This document shows positions 59,301 to 64,000 of a DNA stretch of 64,000 bases, piece by piece. The notes beneath the pieces are model-generated. The model saw only the letters and a list, made by a program, of their open reading frames with translations. It was not told the DNA's origin and did not search any database. A program made the translations under genes and the position numbers. Position 1 is the stretch's first letter. The number at the start of each line of letters is the position of its first letter. The stretch is from assembly GCF_000001735.4 (NCBI RefSeq), contig NC_003071.7, positions 12,455,151 through 12,519,150 on the forward strand. Direction: 5' to 3'. The stretch comes from Arabidopsis thaliana (lineage: Eukaryota > Streptophyta > Magnoliopsida > Brassicales > Brassicaceae).

Positions 59301-60743
59301 GATGTCAGAAGAGGGCATGTTGCAGAGAATGTGATGGTCGGTACTTGTGATTTATCGGCGAGTCTTATCATGAACTCAGCTTGCATAGAGGTTCTTGGCC
59401 CGATGATGGCGCTCACTTGCTCGTTCTTGATTAGGTCCAAGGCTGCTTGCACCACAAGCAAACAAATAGAATAAGAAAATTATAGAGGTTAAATTTATCA
59501 CTAAATAGTAAATTAAAATTTATCAGATTTTTGGGAACTAATGAGTGAATTAAAATTATCATACAAATAATGTTTACGCATGAGTTAAAATGAAAATATC
59601 AAATGTGTCTTACTCTATATTTAGCACTTTATTATGGTTTATTATTTTATAAAAATATTGCAAAATTTAATTTGAAAAGATGCTACTTTGTAACCTATTT
59701 TCCGTCCAAAATCATTAATCACACTATCAACGTAATGTTAAAAGTTAATTGTATTTTACTACCACATCCATATGCTACGGAAAGTCATATCTTATTTTTT
59801 CTATTTTAGTTTTAAACTTTTAATAAACAATAATATATCAAATTATCGAATTAAACTATTCAGGAAATCAATAATTGATTAATCTTTTAGTGTGAGACCC
59901 TCATTTCACCACCCACTGTTAGAGTCCGTTCGCCACTTGACATATAACCCAGTAGCACCAAAATCCTTATCCGTCATACATAAATGTCAAACAACCAAAC
60001 AAAAAAAGTGACAAGAATTGCTTCAAATTAGTAGAAAACAAATTTCTACCAAACCATAGATTTGTAGCAAATTTGGGGAAAATAATAATTACCATGTTCA
60101 TCATTAATTATTTAGTTTGTTTTAAAATAAATAGTTAGGAATTGATTACCGGCATAAATTCATAGCTACTGAAACGTTTTATTTTGTTAAATTAGATATT
60201 GTAGTTGCTTGTCTGAACCCAATAAGGTTGATAATAGCTATGCATATATGGCTACTATATATGGAAATAGCCTAAATTTTGAAGCCATGGAAAAGATTGG
60301 TCAGACTAAAAGAAAATAGTAGCCCTTAGATATTAAATCATGTCTGGCCAAACGCTGTATTATATTCGTAATTAAGTAGAGCGTACATGTTTCATCCAAC
60401 AATCAACATAAACTGATAATAAATCCAAATAAAGATGCAAGAGACAGAGAAGGAACGAACCTGCAGATGAGGCCTGGACAACATCTTCCATGGAATCTCT
60501 AATGTGAATCGCAAGTCTCGTGGTGTAATCAGAATGATATTTGTAGAAATCGGACAACGATATGTTAATGGAAGTGAGGCAGAGCTTGGAAAATGAAGTA
60601 TGGAGATCAAGCACTACTCCTACTTTGATTTCAGTTGTTTGGTTTTGTCCTAAACAACCCTCCATCAACACAAAACCACAAACGAACAGGACAAAGTAAT
60701 ACATAAAGGTATTATTAGTTTTTCTAGGGTTCATCACTTTCAT
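56329..60743 (-). CDS. GLR2.7: Glutamate receptor-like channel GLR2.7
   Basis: Five exons, 60743-60461, 59442-58130, 58016-57710, 57389-56995 and 56889-56329, give 952 residues. A signal peptide (FVLFVCGFVLMEGCLGQ) precedes the LIVBP-like domain, ligand-binding halves (TGYCIEIFEAVL; VDFTLPYTESGVSMMVPL), M1 (LDLWVTTACFFVFIGFIV), pore loop (PPHHQIGTSFWFAFSTM), M3 with SYTANLTSF and M4. Exon 3 is 6 bp shorter than in the paralogues, losing two residues in the loop before M1 (DNKNTWVF). Intron 1 is 1,018 bp, against 391 and 625 in the paralogues. It is a predicted plasma-membrane cation channel subunit with roles shared with GLR2.8 and GLR2.9. Confidence 0.95.
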
Positions 60744-60803
60744 CCAGATTGAGGAACTTTATGTCATTCTTTAACTTCCTCTTCTTTTTTATTGTTCTAT
60801 TGC

Positions 60804-60838
<35 letters not shown>

Positions 60839-62004
60839 CATATATAGAGATAAAATAAAATATGAAAACAAGAATGTAAAAGAAAACAAACGAAGTTAAG
60901 GTTTGAAAGTGACAGAAAAAAATTGTATGGACGATAATATGAGCTCGCTTTTTGTCATTATTCTCTACCATTGTCACTCCTTTTTTTTAGGCTACATACG
61001 TTTACTTTGAAAAATCTCCAACTTCAGTCTTCTTACTTGTTTGACGGAAGATTAATATTTTTCTTCCAGCTAGCAAGACCGTTTCATACACATAAAAGGT
61101 CATAATCGAGTGATTTTACGCTAGTGAATATCCTACTAAGAGAGAGAGAGAAAGAAAATGCCAATTGTAAGTTGATGGATCATCTCAGAAAATGTAACAC
61201 GAACCAAAAACCTTTTTGGAAAATTACTATATTATTTTTTTTGTAGTGAAAATTTTATTATTAACAAATGTCTAAAATTTGCTTAATAGGTTCTGACCGG
61301 ATCGACGAGATAAACCGGGTTACAACCCGGTTGCAATTTGGATCAAAGCTAAAAAGAGATGGCTTCGGTTGTGTCATGGACGACGATGGTGATCGGAGAG
61401 GGGCTTTGGTGGTGTTGGGGCCGAAGGTGGAGGTCGAAGAAGCTTCTGTCCGTTTTTAAGAGAGGTTTCTAGATGAGTTTCTTTTCTGCGATAGATTGAC
61501 ATATGTATACGAAAATCAGCCATAAATCTCTACCAATAGCTCACATACCCATGAAACATCACCTCCATTGGAAATCTATTTCAATTTCCTATAACCATTA
61601 TAAAGAGGTCCAAAGCTAAATCTCAATGAAAGAACTTCATCCGAGTCGATCTTTGAGAGACTTCAGATAGGTTATGAATCATCAATTCTCTTCTTTGCAT
61701 TTAAATGTGTGTCCTCCATTATTTTAACATGAAATATCTCAAAAGAGACACAAAATACACACAGTAACTATAGGACTTCTAAAATGCAAGAAGACTCACT
61801 TGGACACTAAATGCAACAAACCACAATGAAAATACTAATGAAACACCATAAAATGGATCTTAATAACCATGATAAAGTGCTAAATATAGAGTATATCATG
61901 GGTTATATATAGATTTGAGAAGAGACTAACACACAAAAATATGAAAATAAGTCAGTAAAATTAGCTAAGTAATCAAAATGCTTCAACAACTTTTGAAATT
62001 CTAT
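60744..62004. other. GLR2.7 promoter and spacer
   Basis: Contains an AC/AT microsatellite at 60804-60846 and otherwise unassigned sequence. A GC-richer stretch at 61290-61450 carries a 63-codon open frame (61268-61459) that I do not recognise. Confidence 0.5.
60804..60846. repeat. (AC)n/(AT)n microsatellite in the GLR2.7 promoter
   Basis: Alternating ATAT, then about seven AC units, then TATATATA, about 60-100 bp before the ATG where the TATA box of the gene would lie. Length is likely variable among accessions. Confidence 0.85.
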
Positions 62005-62526
62005 TTATCATTTAGCTATACATTCTAATTGGGGAGTGAAAAATTCTTTGCTTTCAAAAGATACACATCTTGGCTCAAACTGCATATTTTGCGACGGACT
62101 TCGTGGTCATGGTGTGATCTGCACTGTTGAAGGTCTTGGAGTGGTTTGACTAAAAGGTGAACTCACATTATGAATTGCACTCTCCTTGAACATGTGCGAT
62201 TTTCTGTCGTTTTCATCAAAGTTTCTAAGCAAAAATGTTAGCTTTCTGGAAAAGGAAATTTTCGATTCCTCATTTAGCGTGTGCCTATGTTCGTACAAGA
62301 AGTTGGCTATGAAGACGAGATGTGCCATGACTGAAGCAAGGCCTGCTATTAAAAACAGACCCCAGAAGCTATTAAGGTTGAGACGGTGGGACGACAATGT
62401 TGTCTGTATGAGGACAATTTTGATTCTCAAACCAAATCTTTTCGAGCTGTTTCATCTCTTCGCTTTGAGTCACATTCAAGATTTCCCTTGAGACATCGCC
62501 CGTCAAAAGGAGAGTTTTTTTAGTGC
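62005..62526 (-). pseudogene. Relic of a fourth GLR gene, last exon only
   Basis: Minus-strand sequence matching only the last exon of the GLR2.7-2.9 set. It begins near 62526 with a damaged exon start, then LTGDVSREILNVTQSEEMKQLEKIWF. A frameshift follows near 62405, where the frame changes to LSSHRLNLNSFWGLFLIAG (M4). The tail LYEHRHTLNEE, KSHMFKESAIHNVSSP and TVQITP ends in a TGA in place of the Trp codon of GLR2.9. The decayed tail continues to about 62005. No ligand-binding or pore exon was found upstream. The copy is dead and probably came from the tandem duplication that built the array. Confidence 0.9.
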
Positions 62527-64000
62527 CTTTTTGTCAATCCCCCTTTAAAAAAGTTGCATCTATTTATATAGATTCGTGTCCTTTTTCTCCATATATTTTT
62601 ATTTTATTTTATTTTTTATTACTTTTTGAGTAAGATGTGACTTTTACAATCACATTTGTGTATGTAAACATTTTTGTCTTCTTAAATATATCCTATATTT
62701 TCTCTTCTTAAAACTATAGAATTAATGATACGCATCATTTTGAGTTTGAAATTTTTAACAAAAGTCTTAAGTTATATCAGAAAGTATTTAGAGTACTACT
62801 TTTTTTTTTTAGAATACTTTTCCTTGCAACATTGCGGAAGTCTCTTATAATAAAATCATATACAGCCACTATCTAATCGTTTATCGAAATTTCACAAATA
62901 AACATATGGATGATGTGACAAAAAAAAAAAGAAAACGGTATTAGAGAGAAAATCCACAAAAATACTCTTACATGTTTCGTTGAACTCGATTCTTTTCATA
63001 AATTCCAAATCATTGGTTCCAAAACAGAACTTCAAAAGGATTACGTGAATTATTTATTAGGGTACATAAATGAAGTGAAAATGGTGGGGCTTTGCGTTAA
63101 AAATTAAGACCCACCAGCCGACCTGACCATGTCCTACTCAGCTTACACATGTTTCCATGTGACCTTACCACTTCTTCTAATCCCATTTTACCATATTTTT
63201 CCTTATATAAAATTACTCTCTCGTACAAAAAAGAAGAGAAGTTAACAATTCTTTTTTTAAAACATCAAAGGCTTAGATTCTAAGCTGTAATTTAATTTCT
63301 TATACCCAACATAGTACTAGCTTCAACATCTGAACGCACCTTCTTATGCACACAATATCTCTCTTTTTGATACTCGTGTTGCATTGTTTACTAATTGACA
63401 CGTATAATAAAAGTAAAAAAATCCTTTGGCTATACGCATATACCAGTTTTACTACGTCAAGTCCATTTCAACACTTTAACAACTTAAAAAGATTTGCACA
63501 AGAAACTTTGATGAACAAAGTATGTTTAATCACAAATTTAAGTACGGATAGTAAAATTTGTTAGACACTTTATACTTGGGTATATACCAAAGAAAAGTTG
63601 TTTGTGTAATTTTGTTACATACTTACATTGAGTTACGATTTAAGAAACGTTTGAAACTTGCTTTTCTTCTTCTCACGATTTAAGAAACGTTTGAAACTTG
63701 CTTTTCTTCTTCTCAAAAGTTTGGAGAATATTGGAAAATTTGCTTTGTAATAACATAAATCTATCAATTGTATGCAACGGATAACATTATATATGAGTTT
63801 ATTTTGCTTAGTGGCGCACAACGTTTGACCCATCCAAAGAATTTCCCATTGGTCAGAGTCTCTGATCTCTCAACTCTCAAGTCTCAGCCAGTAAATATTA
63901 TCAAAATAATTCTAAAGTAAATTATTTTCAGTGCCCCCTTTCTTTTTTAGTAATTTAAGGACAATCTCACATGACCTTTTTCCAGTGGTATAAACACTCT
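62527..64000. other. Gene-free right end of window
   Basis: AT-rich sequence with no recognised coding region. Contains a 40-bp tandem duplication at 63635-63714. It is probably promoter or spacer of the next gene outside the window. Confidence 0.5.
63635..63714. repeat. Perfect 40-bp tandem duplication
   Basis: Positions 63635-63674 and 63675-63714 are identical, starting ACGATTTAAGAAACG and ending TTTTCTTCTTCTC. Confidence 0.97.

Noticed and set aside
61268..61459. 63-residue open frame in GC-richer spacer upstream of GLR2.7
   Set aside because: No family resemblance on either strand and no second exon seen; too weak to call a gene.
1..64000. CRISPR arrays, operons, phage or plasmid modules
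   Set aside because: Intron-rich plant genes throughout; no spaced direct-repeat array and no bacterial-type gene was seen.

Overview
This is plant nuclear DNA: AT-rich, with short GT-AG introns, plant-specific families and tandem arrays. Order and content match Arabidopsis thaliana chromosome 2 around AT2G28990 to AT2G29120. That placement rests on recognising CYP707A2, FTSH3, RBL1, the SCL33/SCL34 pair and GLR2.7/2.8/2.9, and on spliced models whose lengths agree with those genes. Exon borders were worked out by hand from frame and GT/AG signals, not from transcripts.

Layout. (1) 1-14.3 kb (+): three tandem malectin-like/LRR receptor kinases. The first is cut by the window edge, the second is complete, and the third is a pseudogene with one stop and two frameshifts. 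(2) 14.7-16.3 kb (+): a small Rab5IF/EMC6-like membrane protein, followed by a tRNA-Gly(TCC) on the minus strand. (3) 17.3-19.8 kb (-): a GT47 exostosin-family glycosyltransferase. (4) 21.2-22.0 kb (+): a two-exon defensin-like secreted peptide. (5) 23.1-25.0 kb (+): the rhomboid protease RBL1. (6) 26.8-31.8 kb (+): the GRAS pair SCL33 and SCL34. (7) 32.6-34.2 kb (+): a UFD1-like gene, convergent with (8) FTSH3 (34.8-37.8 kb, -), a mitochondrial AAA metalloprotease. (9) 39.9-43.9 kb (-): CYP707A2, abscisic acid 8'-hydroxylase. (10) 45.9-60.7 kb (-): three tandem glutamate receptor-like channels, GLR2.9, GLR2.8 and GLR2.7, followed at 62.0-62.5 kb by a decayed last exon of a fourth copy. The last 1.5 kb has no gene I can see.

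These are independent eukaryotic genes, not operons. The two tandem arrays (receptor kinases and GLR channels) are surface-signalling families, and both carry one dead member. The most informative signals are the two pseudogene copies, homologous spacers between GLR genes with a size difference, a GC-AG intron in FTSH3, an overlapping upstream ORF at the exostosin gene, and several local tandem duplications in introns and spacers. I found no sign of a new molecular system, CRISPR array or intact transposon.
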